NCBI GenBank assembly: GCA_035507915.1
Contig: DATJNS010000299.1
Coordinates: forward strand, 1-6,173
Reading direction: 5' to 3'
DNA: 6,173 nucleotides
Origin: JACQAI01 sp035507915
GTDB lineage: Bacteria; Pseudomonadota; Alphaproteobacteria; Elsterales; Elsteraceae
The notes below the pieces were generated by a model. It worked only from the letters and a program-made list of their open reading frames with translations. It did no database searches and was not told where the DNA came from. A program made the translations under genes and the position numbers. Positions 5,708 to 6,173 of this stretch are shown here, piece after piece; position 1 is the first letter of the stretch; every line of letters begins with the position of its first letter.

Positions 5708-5876
5708 GCTGCGGTTCACCGTTCGGTCGTGTGCCGGGCGAGCATGCCGCGCCCGCGCAGGCAATGCCAGTGCTACCAGGACCAGCCGCGCCGGGGGGTG
5801 CGGCCACGCACGGCGGGGCTATGAAGGCGGCAGCGCCGGGGTAGACTGGCGGCCGAGGTCAACCGGGGAGAGCGCC
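5708..5876. promoter_or_regulatory. Divergent intergenic region between the crotonase-like unit and the right-hand small gene
   Basis: This 169-bp stretch must contain start signals in both directions. On the plus strand TAGACT (5842-5847) matches four of six bases of a -10 box but has no -35 at the right distance. On the minus strand TTGACC (5862-5857) is a good -35 match without a partner -10. I see no clear operator, repeat or terminator here. The promoter role rests on gene layout only. Confidence 0.3.
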
Positions 5877-6173
5877 ATGGCCGCGGCATATCTGATGGTG
5901 CGGGTCCAACTGACCGACCCCGCGATCCGCGAGCGCTTCGACCGCTGGTACCGGGACGAGCACCTGCCCGACGCGGCGAGACTGTTCCACGCCGAGAAGG
6001 CTTGGCGCTTCTGGGCCCGCACCGACCCGCCGCTCCATGTCGCGGTCTACCGCTTCCCCGACATCGACACGCTCCGGCGCAACACGCGCCAGGAGGTCAT
6101 CGGGTCGCTGATCGCCGAGTTCGACCGCAGCTGGCCCACCGGCACGACGCGCACGCGCGAGGTGCTGGAGCTC
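5877..6173 (+). CDS. Small protein, possibly EthD-like/dimeric alpha-beta barrel, 3' end at or beyond window edge
   Basis: Ninety-nine codons are open from the ATG at 5877 to the right edge with no stop. GGGGAG (5865-5870) lies 6 nt upstream, which makes the start convincing. The order is a beta strand AAYLMVRVQL (2-11), a helix IRERFDRWYRDEHLPDAAR (17-35), a strand around KAWRFW (41-46), another around LHVAVYRF (53-60), and a helix through ROUGHLY residues 63-85. This beta-alpha-beta-beta-alpha order with FDRWYRDEHLP resembles EthD-like and related ferredoxin-fold (Dabb) proteins, which often pair as dimers and sit beside catabolic oxygenases. The resemblance is by pattern only. The end WPTGTTRTREVLEL looks like a natural C-terminus, so the gene probably stops just past the edge. 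It is transcribed away from the crotonase-like unit. Confidence 0.7.
   Translation, partial: MAAAYLMVRVQLTDPAIRERFDRWYRDEHLPDAARLFHAEKAWRFWARTDPPLHVAVYRFPDIDTLRRNTRQEVIGSLIAEFDRSWPTGTTRTREVLEL

Noticed and set aside
5708..5764. N-terminal extension of the crotonase-like protein from a TTG at 5764
   Set aside because: Adds Arg/Ala-rich residues not typical of the family; the ATG at 5707 gives normal length with a partial Shine-Dalgarno.
4550..5824. Plus-strand open frame (424 codons) opposite the crotonase-like and thioesterase genes
   Set aside because: It spans two well-supported minus-strand genes and their junction, and reads as charge-rich low-complexity sequence.

Overview
The window is very GC-rich bacterial chromosomal DNA. 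Third codon positions are almost all G or C, and long antisense shadow frames run across every real gene. Protein family content (class B flavin monooxygenase, YhbW-type luciferase-like oxidoreductase, exported ACMSD-like amidohydrolase, crotonase and hotdog thioesterase) and gene style suggest a proteobacterium, most likely a high-GC alphaproteobacterium of the soil type (Rhodospirillales/Reyranella-like). That placement is an impression from sequence style, not a database result. No RNA genes, insertion sequences, phage genes, CRISPR arrays or origins were seen.

Layout. From the left edge to 2673 is a two-gene minus-strand operon: a type I Baeyer-Villiger monooxygenase (1012-2673) followed by a luciferase-like flavin oxidoreductase (1-1015, running off the left edge), joined by a GTGA stop/start overlap. 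A 186-bp divergent intergenic region separates it from plus-strand genes: a small, unrecognised Pro/Lys-rich protein (2860-3159) and a Tat-exported, metal-dependent ACMSD-type amidohydrolase (3302-4405). The amidohydrolase converges, with only 6 bp between stop codons, on a second minus-strand pair: a crotonase-fold protein (4904-5707) followed by a hotdog thioesterase (4412-4897). A further divergent intergenic region (5708-5876) leads to a plus-strand small protein, possibly an EthD/dimeric alpha-beta-barrel type (5877 to the right edge).

How the genes may work together. All recognisable enzymes are of kinds used in oxidative breakdown of ketones, cyclic or aromatic compounds and CoA thioesters. 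The monooxygenase would insert oxygen next to a ketone to give an ester or lactone, the crotonase-like and thioesterase proteins act on acyl-CoAs, and the amidohydrolase is a metal-dependent decarboxylase/hydrolase fold placed outside the cytoplasm. Three promoter-separated units on alternating strands argue against one single operon, so a shared pathway is only a hypothesis. The most notable points are that the crotonase lacks both canonical catalytic glutamates, that the ACMSD-like enzyme carries a twin-arginine leader, and that two unrelated flavin oxygenase families are translationally coupled.
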